Positions 8,867 to 17,949 of a stretch of DNA of 64,000 bases are shown here, piece by piece. The position numbers and the translations under genes were made by a program. The number at the start of each line of letters is the position of its first letter. Position 1 is the first letter of the stretch. The stretch lies in NCBI RefSeq assembly GCF_017302985.1, contig NZ_JAFIMU010000007.1, positions 1-64,000 of the forward strand, written 5' to 3'. The notes under the pieces are model-generated. The model saw nothing but the letters and a program-made list of their open reading frames with translations. It was not told the origin of the DNA and did not search any database. Source of the stretch: Corallococcus macrosporus. GTDB taxonomy: Bacteria > Myxococcota > Myxococcia > Myxococcales > Myxococcaceae.

Positions 8867-9850
8867 CTACTCGCCGTGCTCGATGAGCCAGCGCTCCGCG
8901 TCGATGGCGGCCATGCAGCCGGTGCCCGCCGCGGTGATGGCCTGGCGGTAGTAGCTGTCCTGCACGTCGCCGCAGGCGAAGACGCCTTCGATGTTGGTGC
9001 GCGTGCTGCCCGGAATCGTCTTCAGGTAGCCGCCCTGGTGCGTCTCCAGGATGCCCTGGAACAGCTCCGTGTTCGGCGTGTGGCCGATGGCGACGAACAG
9101 GCCCTGCGCGTTGACGAGCTGGCTGTCACCCGTCTTGAGGTTGCGCACCACGGCGCCCGTCATGCCCTTCGCGTTGCCCACCACCTCCTCCACGGCGGAG
9201 TTCCACATGAAGGAGATCTTCGGGTTGTTGAGCGCGCGCTCCTGCATCACCTTGGACGCGCGCAGCGTGTCGCGGCGGTGGATGAGCGTGACGTGGTTGA
9301 CGATCTTCGCCAGGTACGTGGCCTCTTCCATGGCCGTGTCGCCGCCGCCCACCACCAGCACGTCCTGCTTCTTGTAGAAGGCGCCGTCGCAGGTGGCGCA
9401 CGCGGACACGCCGCGGTTCTTGTAGGTGTCCTCGCCCTTGACGCCCAGCCACTTGGCCGTGGCGCCCGTGGAGATGATGACCGTCTCCGAGCGCACCTGG
9501 ATGCCGCTCTCGCTCTCCAGCAGGAAGGGCCGCTTGGAGAAGTCCACCTTGGTGATGTTCTCCATGTGGATGACGGTGTTGAAGCGCTCCGCCTGCTTCT
9601 GGAAGCGCTCCATCAGCTCCGGACCGGTGATGCCCTCCGGGAAGCCGGGGTAGTTCTCCACGTCGGTGGTGACCATGAGCTGGCCGCCCGGGACGCGCTG
9701 GGGGTGCTCCAGGGTGGGGCCGCCGGCGAACACCACGGGCTCCAGGTTGGCGCGCGCCGCGTAGATGGCGGCCGTGTAGCCCGCCGGGCCGGAACCGATG
9801 ATGGTGACCTTCTGGATCTTGTCCTGCGACACGGCGCCTCCTGCGCTCAT
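8867..9850 (-). CDS. trxB: Thioredoxin reductase
   Basis: A 327-residue NADPH-dependent flavoprotein that reduces thioredoxin. FAD-binding GSGPAGYTAAIYAAR lies near the N-terminus, the redox centre is Cys151-Ala-Thr-Cys154 (ACATCDGAF), and the NADPH site is GGGDTAMEEATYLA. FACGDVQD marks the second FAD motif. Length and order are normal for bacterial TrxB. The start is the ATG at 9850, since residues further upstream in frame do not fit the family. A 63-base divergent region separates it from the cNMP-binding gene. It probably heads the minus-strand run towards moaC. Confidence 0.95.
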   Translation of the reverse strand: MSAGGAVSQDKIQKVTIIGSGPAGYTAAIYAARANLEPVVFAGGPTLEHPQRVPGGQLMVTTDVENYPGFPEGITGPELMERFQKQAERFNTVIHMENITKVDFSKRPFLLESESGIQVRSETVIISTGATAKWLGVKGEDTYKNRGVSACATCDGAFYKKQDVLVVGGGDTAMEEATYLAKIVNHVTLIHRRDTLRASKVMQERALNNPKISFMWNSAVEEVVGNAKGMTGAVVRNLKTGDSQLVNAQGLFVAIGHTPNTELFQGILETHQGGYLKTIPGSTRTNIEGVFACGDVQDSYYRQAITAAGTGCMAAIDAERWLIEHGE

Positions 9851-9913
9851 ACGTTGACGGGCCCGGACGGTAACAGACGCCGCCGTCCTGGCCATGATAC
9901 GAACCTGGACCCC

Positions 9914-10372
9914 ATGGATGCCGCTGTCCTCAAGAAGGTTGCGCTCTTCGAGGGGTTGACCCAGGGCCAGCTCGCCAAGGTCGCCCGGATTGCCCAGCCG
10001 CGCACCCACGTGGCCGGTGATTACCTATTCCGGGAGGGTGACGCCGGCCAGGACATGTTCATCCTCGCCGACGGCAAGGTGCGCATTTCCAAATCCGTGC
10101 CGGGCATCGGGGAGGAGGCGCTCGCCATCCTCGAACCCGGCCAGTATTTCGGGGAGATGGCGGTCATCGAGGATTCACCCCGCTCCGCGGACGCCATCGC
10201 CCACACCTCGTGCACGGTGTGGGTCATCGAGCGCGCGAAGCTGGACCAACTGATGTTCACGGACAAGGACCTGGCCTACGTCCTCCTGTGGACGTTCGTC
10301 CGCACGCTGAGCGAGCGGCTTCGAGAGACGAACGACAAGATCAAGGCCTTCTTCGCCATCTCCCGCTTCTAG
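9914..10372 (+). CDS. Single-domain cyclic-nucleotide-binding protein
   Basis: A 152-residue protein made up of one cNMP-binding beta-roll: FREGDAGQDMFILADGKVRI, then the phosphate-binding cassette FGEMAVIEDSPRSADA, which keeps the Glu and Arg needed for cAMP/cGMP contacts. No DNA-binding or kinase domain follows, so it must act by binding another protein or as a nucleotide buffer. A second protein of the same layout is at 56581-57027. The ATG at 9914 lies 63 bases from the divergent trxB start. Confidence 0.85.
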   Translation: MDAAVLKKVALFEGLTQGQLAKVARIAQPRTHVAGDYLFREGDAGQDMFILADGKVRISKSVPGIGEEALAILEPGQYFGEMAVIEDSPRSADAIAHTSCTVWVIERAKLDQLMFTDKDLAYVLLWTFVRTLSERLRETNDKIKAFFAISRF

Positions 10373-10549
10373 CCGCCCGCCGCGAGCTTCCTGCTTCCTC
10401 GCACGCCAGGAGTGCGGGTGGAGCATCGCTGTCCGTCCCGCCAAAGGGCCGCTTCGCGCGGGTCTGGACGGGCGCAAGCGCGGTGTCCGGGAGTGAACCC
10501 CGAAGGCACGTGCCTTGCTCAAGCCCGCCGTCGCGTGGACGGAGGCGGG

Positions 10550-11320
10550 ATGGAACAAGGTGGAGAGGCGTGGGCGGAGCCGGGCGAAGGGGAAGCCACA
10601 GGTGGCAGGTCGGTGAGGGCGCGCGGTCCGGCGTTGCCGGGGTTGGGAGCCGCGCGCGAGCGCCTCTTCCGGCTGGGCGCGGAGGCCCTCACCGACCTGG
10701 AGCTCCTGGGGCTCTTGTGGACGGAGGGGCTGGGGGACGCGGCGGACGGCGTGGTCAGGGGCGGGCTCAAGGCGCTGGTGCAGGAGGATCCGCGCGTCCT
10801 GTGCGCGCGGCGGGGCGTGGGGCCGGCCCGCACGTCCCGGCTGCTGGCGGCGCTGGAGCTGGGACGGCGCGTGCAGCGCTCTCCGGAGAAGCGGCCCCGG
10901 CTGCGGAACCCGAAGGAGGTGCACGCGTACCTGGCGCCCACGCTGGCCGCCTTGCGGCGCGAGGTGTTCCACGTGCTGTGCTTCAACCCGCGCAACGTGC
11001 TGGTGCACGACGCGCGGGTGGCGGAAGGGACGCTGAGCGCGTGCCCGGTGGATCCGCGCGAGGTGTTCGCCGCGGTGCTCTCCGCGCGGGCCACGGCCAT
11101 CGTGCTCGCGCACAACCATCCGTCGGGGGACCCGGAGCCCAGCGTCCAGGACGTGGGGCTCACGGAGCACCTGGCACGGGCGGCGGGGCTGCTGGGCGTG
11201 AAGCTGCTGGACCACGTCGTCGTGGGCGACAGCGCGTTCGTGTCGATGCTGGAGCGGGGCATCCTGCCGGACAGCGAGCGGGAGGGCCGGCGCAGGTGCG
11301 TCACGGGCGGGGGCTGGTGA
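10550..11320 (+). CDS. radC: RadC family JAB/MPN-domain protein
   Basis: A 256-residue protein. Residues about 35-110 form a helix-hairpin-helix region (LTDLELLGLLW, ARRGVGPARTSRL); the C-terminal half is the RadC JAB domain with the metal motif HNHPSGDPEPS...D. RadC was once thought to act in recombination repair; the biochemical role is still uncertain, and a metallo-hydrolase activity is only inferred from JAMM homology. The start is the ATG at 10550 after GGAGGCGGG. Its stop overlaps the start of the DUF3006 gene (TGATG), and recQ follows, so a DNA-repair operon is plausible. Confidence 0.88.
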   Translation: MEQGGEAWAEPGEGEATGGRSVRARGPALPGLGAARERLFRLGAEALTDLELLGLLWTEGLGDAADGVVRGGLKALVQEDPRVLCARRGVGPARTSRLLAALELGRRVQRSPEKRPRLRNPKEVHAYLAPTLAALRREVFHVLCFNPRNVLVHDARVAEGTLSACPVDPREVFAAVLSARATAIVLAHNHPSGDPEPSVQDVGLTEHLARAAGLLGVKLLDHVVVGDSAFVSMLERGILPDSEREGRRRCVTGGGW

Positions 11321-11580
11321 TGGGGGCGGGCGTGCTGCTGGCGCTGGGGGCAAGCCCCGTGCGCGTGGAGGTGCTGGAGGACACGCGGGCCCAGGTGGTG
11401 CGGACCGACGGAGGGCAGGCGTGCACGGTGGAGCGCTGGCGGCTGCCGCAGGGCGCGCGCGAGGGGGACGTCGTCGTGGACGGCCGCCTGGACCCGGAGC
11501 GGACGGAGGCGCTGCGGCGGGAGGTGGCGCGGAAACGGGCCGCGCTGGCGGTTCCCCTTCCTCCGGGCCTTGAGCTGTGA
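11320..11580 (+). CDS. DUF3006 domain protein
   Basis: An 86-residue protein read from the ATG that shares its A with the radC stop. VRVEVLEDTRAQVVRTDGG, a later WRLPQGAREGDVV and a final arginine-rich helix match the DUF3006 layout, a small beta-barrel-like domain of unknown function in many bacteria. It lacks a signal peptide. The one-base overlap with radC makes coupled translation very likely. Confidence 0.7.
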   Translation: MGAGVLLALGASPVRVEVLEDTRAQVVRTDGGQACTVERWRLPQGAREGDVVVDGRLDPERTEALRREVARKRAALAVPLPPGLEL

Positions 11581-11641
11581 GGTGGGGGCACCGGTGCCCA
11601 CGGAGGGGATTGGCGTTGACGGCCGATCCAGGATGGTGAAC

Positions 11642-13687
11642 ATGCGCGCGATGACGGAGTCCCTGCCCTTCCTTGAAGATGCCCAGCAGGGACTGGTGCG
11701 GCACTTCGGCCTGTCGGAGTTCCGCCCCGGCCAGGCGCCCGTCATCAACTCCGTCCTCAGCGGCCGCAACACCGTGGTGGTGATGCCCACGGGCGCCGGC
11801 AAGAGCCTGTGCTACCAGCTCCCGGCGCTGCTCTTGCCGGGCATCACGCTGGTGGTGTCACCGCTCATCGCGCTGATGAAGGACCAGGTGGAGCAGCTCA
11901 CCGCGAAGGGCATTCCGGCCACGTACATCAACTCGTCGCTGTCGGACGTGGAGCGGGCGGACCGCCTGCGCAAGCTGCGCGCCCGCGAGTACAAGCTGCT
12001 CTACGTGGCGCCGGAGCGCTTCCGCAGTGGAAGCTTCCTGGAGCTGGTGTCCGGGCTGGGCGTCGAGCTGTTCGCCGTGGACGAGGCGCACTGCATCTCC
12101 CAGTGGGGCCATGACTTCCGGCCGGACTACGCGCTGCTGGGCCAGGTGCGGAAGCGGCTGCGGCCCCCGCGCACGGTGGCCCTCACCGCCACCGCGACGC
12201 CGGAGGTGCGCGAGGACATCGTCCGCGTGCTGCTGATGAAGGACCCGGCGGTCTTCGCCCAGGGGTTCGACCGGCCCAACCTCTTCCTGGACGTGGTGAA
12301 CGTCAGCGGGGACGAGGAGCGCCGGGACGCGTGCGCCAGTCTGGCGGCGAAGGGCGGCAGCGGCATCATCTACTGCTCCACGCGCAAGGCGGCGGAAGGG
12401 ATGCACTCCGCGCTGGTCACGCGCAAGGTGAACGCGGTGCTGTACCACGCGGGCATGGAGGACGACGCCCGCCGCCGCGCGCAGGACGACTTCATGTCCG
12501 CGAAGGAGGCGGTGGCGGTGGCCACCAACGCCTTCGGCATGGGCATCGACAAGCCGGACATCCGCTTCGTCGCGCACGCCAACATTCCCCGGGCGGTGGA
12601 GGCGTACTACCAGGAGATTGGCCGCGCGGGCCGCGACGGCAACCCCGCCACCGCGGTGCTCCTGTTCAACCACGCGGACGTGTACACGCAGGAGCGCCTC
12701 ATCGAGAGCAGCCACCCGTCCGAGGCCGTGCTGTCGGACATCTGGGCGCAGCTGCAGGCCGTGGAGGAGTTCGACCGGGGCGTGCATGCGCTCGCGGGCA
12801 TGGTGGGCGCCAGCGAGTTCGAGGTCTCCGCCGCGCTCAAGATTTTCGAGCGCGAGGGCAAGCTGGAGCGCGGTGGCCGGGGTGAGGGCGAGTACGGCAT
12901 CACGCTGACGGACAAGGCCGCCAGCGCCCAGCCGCACGCGGCGGAATCGCAGCGGCTGTTGCGCTCGCTGCTGGAGACCTTCCCCGTGGGACGGCAGGCC
13001 ACCACGGAGCTGCCCATCCTCGCGCGGCGCACGGGGCTCACGGAGGACGACGTCCGGCATGCGCTGGGCCTGCTGGAGAAGTCCGGCGTGGTGCGGGTGC
13101 GCAGGCCGTTCGCGGGGCGCTCCATCCGCGCGCTGGAGCGCGTGCCGTTCCGCGAGCTGACGGTGGACCTGTCCCGCGTGCGCGAGCAGGAGCGGCTCAA
13201 CCGGCTGATGCTCAAGCGGATGGCGGACTACGCGTACACGCCGACGTGCCGGCGCGCGTTCATCCTGCGCTACTTCGGGCAGGCGGACGCGGCGGCGGTG
13301 TGCGGAAAGTGCGACCGGTGCGCGGGCAGCATGATGCCCAAGCCCTCCGGTTCCTCCTCGCGCTCCGCGCCGGCCGCGTCCGGGGCGCCGGTGATGGTGT
13401 ACAGCGAGCTTGCGTCCACGGAGCTGCGCCGCTGGCGCAAGGACCTGGCGAAGGACCTGGGCATCGCGCCCTTCATCATCTTCAACGACGCGACGCTGCT
13501 GGGGCTGGCCGCCGCGCTGCCGGTGGACCGGGAGTCGTTCCTCGCGGTGAAGGGCACCGGGGAGAGCCGCTGGGAGCGCTTCGGCCCCAAGGTGGTGGAC
13601 ATCTGCCTGATGGCGCGCGCGGCGGGCCACGAGCCGCAGGCGGCGCCCGTGGCCCCTCGCATCCGCAAGGCGAAGTCGCGCCGCTAG
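11642..13687 (+). CDS. recQ: ATP-dependent DNA helicase RecQ
   Basis: A protein of about 681 residues; a 3'-5' DNA helicase for recombination and replication-fork repair. Order: helicase domain with Walker A MPTGAGKS (residues 48-55), DEAH box (147-150), SAT-like TATATPEVR and motif VI QEIGRAGRDG; then the RQC zinc site (CRRAFILRYF...CGKCDRC); then an HRDC domain at about residues 590-665 (LRRWRKDLAK, FLAVKGTGE). Three ATGs are possible (11633, 11642, 11651); 11642 has the best-spaced AGGATGG site. Lies in line with radC and DUF3006 and overlaps the opposing membrane-protein gene by 4 bases at its stop. Confidence 0.95.
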   Translation: MRAMTESLPFLEDAQQGLVRHFGLSEFRPGQAPVINSVLSGRNTVVVMPTGAGKSLCYQLPALLLPGITLVVSPLIALMKDQVEQLTAKGIPATYINSSLSDVERADRLRKLRAREYKLLYVAPERFRSGSFLELVSGLGVELFAVDEAHCISQWGHDFRPDYALLGQVRKRLRPPRTVALTATATPEVREDIVRVLLMKDPAVFAQGFDRPNLFLDVVNVSGDEERRDACASLAAKGGSGIIYCSTRKAAEGMHSALVTRKVNAVLYHAGMEDDARRRAQDDFMSAKEAVAVATNAFGMGIDKPDIRFVAHANIPRAVEAYYQEIGRAGRDGNPATAVLLFNHADVYTQERLIESSHPSEAVLSDIWAQLQAVEEFDRGVHALAGMVGASEFEVSAALKIFEREGKLERGGRGEGEYGITLTDKAASAQPHAAESQRLLRSLLETFPVGRQATTELPILARRTGLTEDDVRHALGLLEKSGVVRVRRPFAGRSIRALERVPFRELTVDLSRVREQERLNRLMLKRMADYAYTPTCRRAFILRYFGQADAAAVCGKCDRCAGSMMPKPSGSSSRSAPAASGAPVMVYSELASTELRRWRKDLAKDLGIAPFIIFNDATLLGLAAALPVDRESFLAVKGTGESRWERFGPKVVDICLMARAAGHEPQAAPVAPRIRKAKSRR

Positions 13688-14091
13688 GCGTCCCGGCCTG
13701 GGCCCGGCGGCGGGCCGTCACCACCTCCGCGGGTGGCGCGCATGAGCGTCCACCGCAGCACGCCCATGATGGCGCCCACCACCAGGGCGAGCAGGAAGAT
13801 GACCGCCACGGTGACGACGCCGAAGACGACGCGCACCCCCAGGTCGGTGATGCGGCCGGTGAAGTACGCCGCGCGCAGCGGCTCCATCGTGTGCGTCAGC
13901 TCCAGCGCCCGCGCCGGCAGCGAGTCGAGCGCCATGGAGAGCCGCTCGAAGAAGGGCGCGTGGTACCGCCGCCGGATGGACTCCACGACGATGCCCGTCA
14001 GCAGGTAGAGCACGGACAGCAGGAAGGCATTGCCCCACATGACCTTCAGCAGGGGGGAGGACGGGGGCCGCTGCTCGCTCACGTCCACCAC
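13684..14091 (-). CDS. Small two-helix membrane protein
   Basis: A 135-residue protein with two membrane segments, about residues 18-38 (VMWGNAFLLSVLYLLTGIVV) and 84-110 (VVFGVVTVAVIFLLALVV). The loop between them is amphipathic with an Arg/Leu-rich stretch, and the C-terminus is Gly/Pro-rich and probably cytoplasmic. No family is recognised. Only one base separates its start from the stop of the large TPR protein, so they are likely cotranscribed and it may be a partner in the same membrane complex. Confidence 0.65.
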   Translation of the reverse strand: MVDVSEQRPPSSPLLKVMWGNAFLLSVLYLLTGIVVESIRRRYHAPFFERLSMALDSLPARALELTHTMEPLRAAYFTGRITDLGVRVVFGVVTVAVIFLLALVVGAIMGVLRWTLMRATRGGGDGPPPGPGRDA

Positions 14092-14092
14092 G

Positions 14093-17000
14093 CTAGCGCG
14101 ACGCCCGGCGCTTGAGGAGCGGAAGGGCCTTCTTCACCCGGTTCGCCTCCGGAGCCCCCCCGGCGAGCTTCAGGAAGGCCTCGTAGGCCTCCACCGCCCG
14201 GGGCAGCTCCGAGGACTCGCGCACCAGCACGTCCGCCAGCGCCAGGTGGGCCAGGCCGTCCGTGGGCTCCAGCTCCACGGCCTTGGCCAGCGCCTCGCGG
14301 GCGGGGGCCTCCTGCCGCTGCTTGAAGGCCACCAGTCCCAGGGCCAGGTACGCACGCCCGTTGTAGGGGGCAAGCCGCACGGCCTCGTCCGCCGCCGCGC
14401 GGGCCTCCTTCACGGCTCCGGCGCCCAGGAGCACCCGTGCCAGCGTCACCTGGGCGAAGGCCTTGTCCCAGACGGTGGGCGCCTTGTCGGCCAGGTCCTG
14501 CAGCGTGCGCGCCGCGCCGCGTCCACCGCCCGGCAGCTGCGTGTACAGCTCGCCCACGCGGCCGCACGTCGCGTCCGGCCCCTCGCGCCGCGCCGCCGCG
14601 AAGGCCGCGTCCGCGCTCTCCACCTGCCCCTGGCGCAGGAACGCCTGGGCGATTTCGCAGAAGGTGTCCGGGTCCTTGGAGTCCAGCTTGTTGGCGCGCT
14701 CCAGCGCCGCGAAGCCGCCCTTCGCGTCGCCGTTGGCGAACAGGAGCGCCGCGCGCAGCCGCTGCCCTTCCGCGTCGTCCGGCGCCAGCTTCACCGCGCG
14801 GCCCGACGCGCCCTCCGCCTCCTTGCGGCGGCCGGACTGGTACAGCGCCAGCGCGAAGCCCTTGTGCGCGGCCGCGTTGCCCGGGTTGTCCAGCTGCCAG
14901 GCCTCGAACTGCTTCAGCGCATCCGGAGTCCGGCCCAGCGCCAGCAGCGTGCGGCCCAGGGCGTCGCGCGCCTCGCCGTGCGCGCCGTTGCGCTCCACCG
15001 CCTGCGTCAGCGGCTTGAGCGCCATGTCCGGCAGGCCGCGCGACAGGAGCAGCCGCCCCAGCGAGCACGCGCCCTCGTAGTCGCGCGGGTCCTTCAGCGC
15101 CTCGTCGAACTGCGCCTGCGCCTTGTCGAGCGCGCGCTCGCGCCAGTACACCTGTCCCAGCGCCACGCGCAGGTCCGTGCGGGGCTTCTTGGCCACCGCC
15201 TTCTCCAGCACGTCGCGCGCCTGGGCGGCGTTGCCCTCGTTCGCGTCCGCCAGCGCCAGCCACGCGACGGCCTCCGGCGGGTAGCGGTCGTTCACGCGCG
15301 TCTTGCCCAGCTCCACGCGGGCGCGCTTCCAGTCCCCGAGCCGCGCGTAGGCAGCACCGCGAACCAGCGACACCTTGCGGCCGCCGTCCGCCTCCAGCCG
15401 CTGGAGCGCTTCCTTCTCGCGGTCGCGGTCCAGCAGCGTGCGCCCCAGGCCCTCCTTCGCGGCCTCGCTCTTGGGCTGCAGCTTCAGCGCGGCCTCGTAG
15501 GCCTGCTGCGCGGCCTCCAGCTTGCCCGCCGCGCGGCCCGCGGCCCCGAGCGCCAGCTGGAAGTCCATGGCCAGCGGCCCCTGCGTGCCCTTGGAGAGCA
15601 TCGCGCGCGCTTCCTCGTACTTGCCCAGCGCGGACAACAGCTCGCCGTGCACCAGCTGCTGGCGGGGCTGGAGCGCGGGCGGCAGCTTCGGGTCCTGCGC
15701 GAGCGGCGCCACGTCCGCCAGCGCCGCGTCCAGGTCCTGCTCCAGCGCGAGCCGGCTCTCGGCCATCCCGATGCGGGCGGCCGGGTGCTCCTTGGAGACC
15801 TCGCGCGCGCGCTTGAACATCTCCAGCGCCTGCGGGAAGTCCTCGGAGGCGAGGTAGTAGTCGCCCAGCGACACCAGCGCGCGGACGTTGCCCGGGGACG
15901 CCTTGAGCGCACGGTCGAAGCGGTCCAGGGCCTTCTTCTCGTCCTTGGCGGCGATGAGCAGGCTGCCCGCGAGCGCGTGCACCTCCGTCACGTCGTCCTG
16001 CGACGCGAGCAGCGCGCGGCGCGAGGCCTCGCGGCCCCGGTCGTCGGCGACGAGCGCATTGGTGGCCAGCACCAGGCCGTTGAAGCCCTCCTTCACGCCC
16101 GGCTTCTCCAGCGCCTCCAGCGCGAGCCGGCGGTCGTCGGCGTTGGCGCCGTGGTCCAGGTAGCGCAGCGCGTGCGCGTAGCCCGCGAGCGCCCACGCGG
16201 CGGGGCTCGCTTCGTCCATGTCACGCGCGCGGTCGAGCTGGCGGAGCGCCTCGTCCAGCGACGCCCCCGTGTCCTGCGCGATGGCGCGCTTCGAGAGTTC
16301 CAGCGTCTCCGACAGCGTCTGGCCGCCCTGGCGGGAGCGGTAGAGGATGAAGAAGCCGGCGCTCGCGCCCAGGAAGATGAGGGCCACGAAGAGGGCCACG
16401 GTCTTCGCGCCGTATCGCTCGAGGAGGGACTGCTTCGCCCGCTCCTTGGCGATCTTCTCGTGCATCTCGCGCTCGTACTTCGCCGCGAGCGCCTCCGTGT
16501 CCTTCGCGTTCGCCGCCGCCTTGTTGCGCGCCGCGGCCGCCGCCAGCTCCGTCGCATCCGGGATGTCGTCCAGCAGCGAGCGCTTGCCGCCCGCCCCCGA
16601 CGACGCCACCGGAGCCGGCCTCATCGGCACGGTCGCGCGGGCCCGAGCTGCCTCGGGAGGAGGAAGGTCCCCGAGCAGTCCCCCACTCTGCGACGCGGGT
16701 TCTTCCGCCGGGGCGTCCGGCAGGTCCGCCAGCATCCCGGACTTGCGCCCACGACCAGAGGCACCCTGCGCGGACTCGGAAGCGGCACCCGCGCCCGGAT
16801 CCGTCGGAGCACCGTCCGTCGCGTCGCCCGCGGAGGCCTCCGAGCCCGCGCCCGAAGCGTCACCGCGAGCCTCAAGGCCGCGTCCCGAACCGGGCTCCTG
16901 GCCCGCGTCCGAGGAGCCATCACCGGGTTCCTGGCCCGGATCCGAAGGTCCACCACGGGCCGCGCGACCGCGTCCCGCACCGGATCCATTACCCGAATCC

Positions 17001-17857
17001 GCTCCGGCCTCCGACGCCACGCGCTGCCGCCCCGAACCCGGCTCCTGCCCCGGATCCGACGGGCCACCGCTGGCCACACGACCGGATCCGTCGCCCGGAT
17101 CCGCGCCAGCGTCCGGCGCGCTCTCGCGCTGATCATCCGCCGCGGACGGACCACCCGCATCCACCGAACCATCGCGCCGAGCATCCTCCGGCACCGGCGT
17201 TCCGGAAGGCGCGGTCGGCCCTCCGTGCGCCTCCACGGATCCGACGCGAGCAGCCGCGTGCGCATCCACTCCACCCGCTGGGGTCTCCGTCCTCGCGGAA
17301 CGGCGCGGCTCCAGGCCCGCCGCAGCGGCGGCACGCGCCTCGAACGCGGACGGGGCTGCTTCCGCACCCGGCGCTTCCGGCGTCTCTTCCTCCGGCGCCG
17401 CCGCCGGGGTCCCCAGGATGCCCAGGTCCTCGAAGATGGGCGCAGGGCCGCCGGACAGCGCCTGCTGGGCCTGATCCAACCACTGCTTCACGCGCCCGTT
17501 GTTGGGCTGCAGCGCCACGGCCTTGCGCAGAATCGGCAGCGCGGAGCGGTACAGCCCGCGCTGCAGGAGCACGTCGCCAATGAGGTTGTAGGCGTACGGG
17601 TTGTCCCGCTCGATGGCGATGGCTTGGTCGAACTGCTCCATCGCCTCCGCGGGCCGCCCCAGCTGGATGAGGGCCTTGCCCCACAGCACCCGCCCCACGG
17701 TGGACGTGGGGTGGTGGGAGATGCCCTGCGTACACACCTCGATGGTGCGCGCCGCGTCTCCCTTCTCCAGCAGCGCCTTCGCCAGCTCCACGAAGACGGA
17801 AGAGGTCGGGTCCTGCCGGAGGAGCTGCTCGTAACGCTCCACCATCGACTTGGCCAT
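14093..17857 (-). CDS. Large TPR protein with central membrane helix
   Basis: A protein of about 1254 residues. Residues 1-150 hold TPR-like helices (YEQLLRQDPTSSVFVELAKALLEKGD); 155-440 are a Pro/Gly/Ser/Asp-rich, repeat-containing linker; 440-480 a charged helix (LAAKYEREMHEKIAKERAKQ, in part); one membrane helix lies at about 483-503 (VALFVALIFLGASAGFFILY); and 520-1250 are many TPR units. The positive residues before the helix suggest that the N-terminal TPRs are cytoplasmic and the long TPR array periplasmic. The ATG at 17857 (MAKSMVERYE) fits the TPR start; an upstream in-frame start adds residues without coding character. It is a scaffold-type protein of the kind common in myxobacterial envelope machines; function unknown. 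Confidence 0.75.
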   Translation of the reverse strand: MAKSMVERYEQLLRQDPTSSVFVELAKALLEKGDAARTIEVCTQGISHHPTSTVGRVLWGKALIQLGRPAEAMEQFDQAIAIERDNPYAYNLIGDVLLQRGLYRSALPILRKAVALQPNNGRVKQWLDQAQQALSGGPAPIFEDLGILGTPAAAPEEETPEAPGAEAAPSAFEARAAAAAGLEPRRSARTETPAGGVDAHAAARVGSVEAHGGPTAPSGTPVPEDARRDGSVDAGGPSAADDQRESAPDAGADPGDGSGRVASGGPSDPGQEPGSGRQRVASEAGADSGNGSGAGRGRAARGGPSDPGQEPGDGSSDAGQEPGSGRGLEARGDASGAGSEASAGDATDGAPTDPGAGAASESAQGASGRGRKSGMLADLPDAPAEEPASQSGGLLGDLPPPEAARARATVPMRPAPVASSGAGGKRSLLDDIPDATELAAAAARNKAAANAKDTEALAAKYEREMHEKIAKERAKQSLLERYGAKTVALFVALIFLGASAGFFILYRSRQGGQTLSETLELSKRAIAQDTGASLDEALRQLDRARDMDEASPAAWALAGYAHALRYLDHGANADDRRLALEALEKPGVKEGFNGLVLATNALVADDRGREASRRALLASQDDVTEVHALAGSLLIAAKDEKKALDRFDRALKASPGNVRALVSLGDYYLASEDFPQALEMFKRAREVSKEHPAARIGMAESRLALEQDLDAALADVAPLAQDPKLPPALQPRQQLVHGELLSALGKYEEARAMLSKGTQGPLAMDFQLALGAAGRAAGKLEAAQQAYEAALKLQPKSEAAKEGLGRTLLDRDREKEALQRLEADGGRKVSLVRGAAYARLGDWKRARVELGKTRVNDRYPPEAVAWLALADANEGNAAQARDVLEKAVAKKPRTDLRVALGQVYWRERALDKAQAQFDEALKDPRDYEGACSLGRLLLSRGLPDMALKPLTQAVERNGAHGEARDALGRTLLALGRTPDALKQFEAWQLDNPGNAAAHKGFALALYQSGRRKEAEGASGRAVKLAPDDAEGQRLRAALLFANGDAKGGFAALERANKLDSKDPDTFCEIAQAFLRQGQVESADAAFAAARREGPDATCGRVGELYTQLPGGGRGAARTLQDLADKAPTVWDKAFAQVTLARVLLGAGAVKEARAAADEAVRLAPYNGRAYLALGLVAFKQRQEAPAREALAKAVELEPTDGLAHLALADVLVRESSELPRAVEAYEAFLKLAGGAPEANRVKKALPLLKRRASR
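16830..17130 (-). repeat. Degenerate Gly/Ser/Asp/Pro repeats in the TPR protein linker
   Basis: Within the linker, GGPSDPGQEPG occurs twice with a shortened copy (SDAGQEPGSG), amid further Gly/Asp/Ser-rich variants of DAGADPGDGSG and ADSGNGSG. At DNA level CGGATCCG-like blocks recur. This looks like internal duplication of a flexible spacer between the cytoplasmic TPRs and the membrane helix. Confidence 0.6.
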
Positions 17858-17949
17858 GTTGAGTCGCGACTCCGGTGCGCTAAGCGGGGGAGCGCGGACC
17901 ATACCACTGCCCTCGTCCGTTCCGCCCAGCGGCTGCTAGCGTCGCGCGC

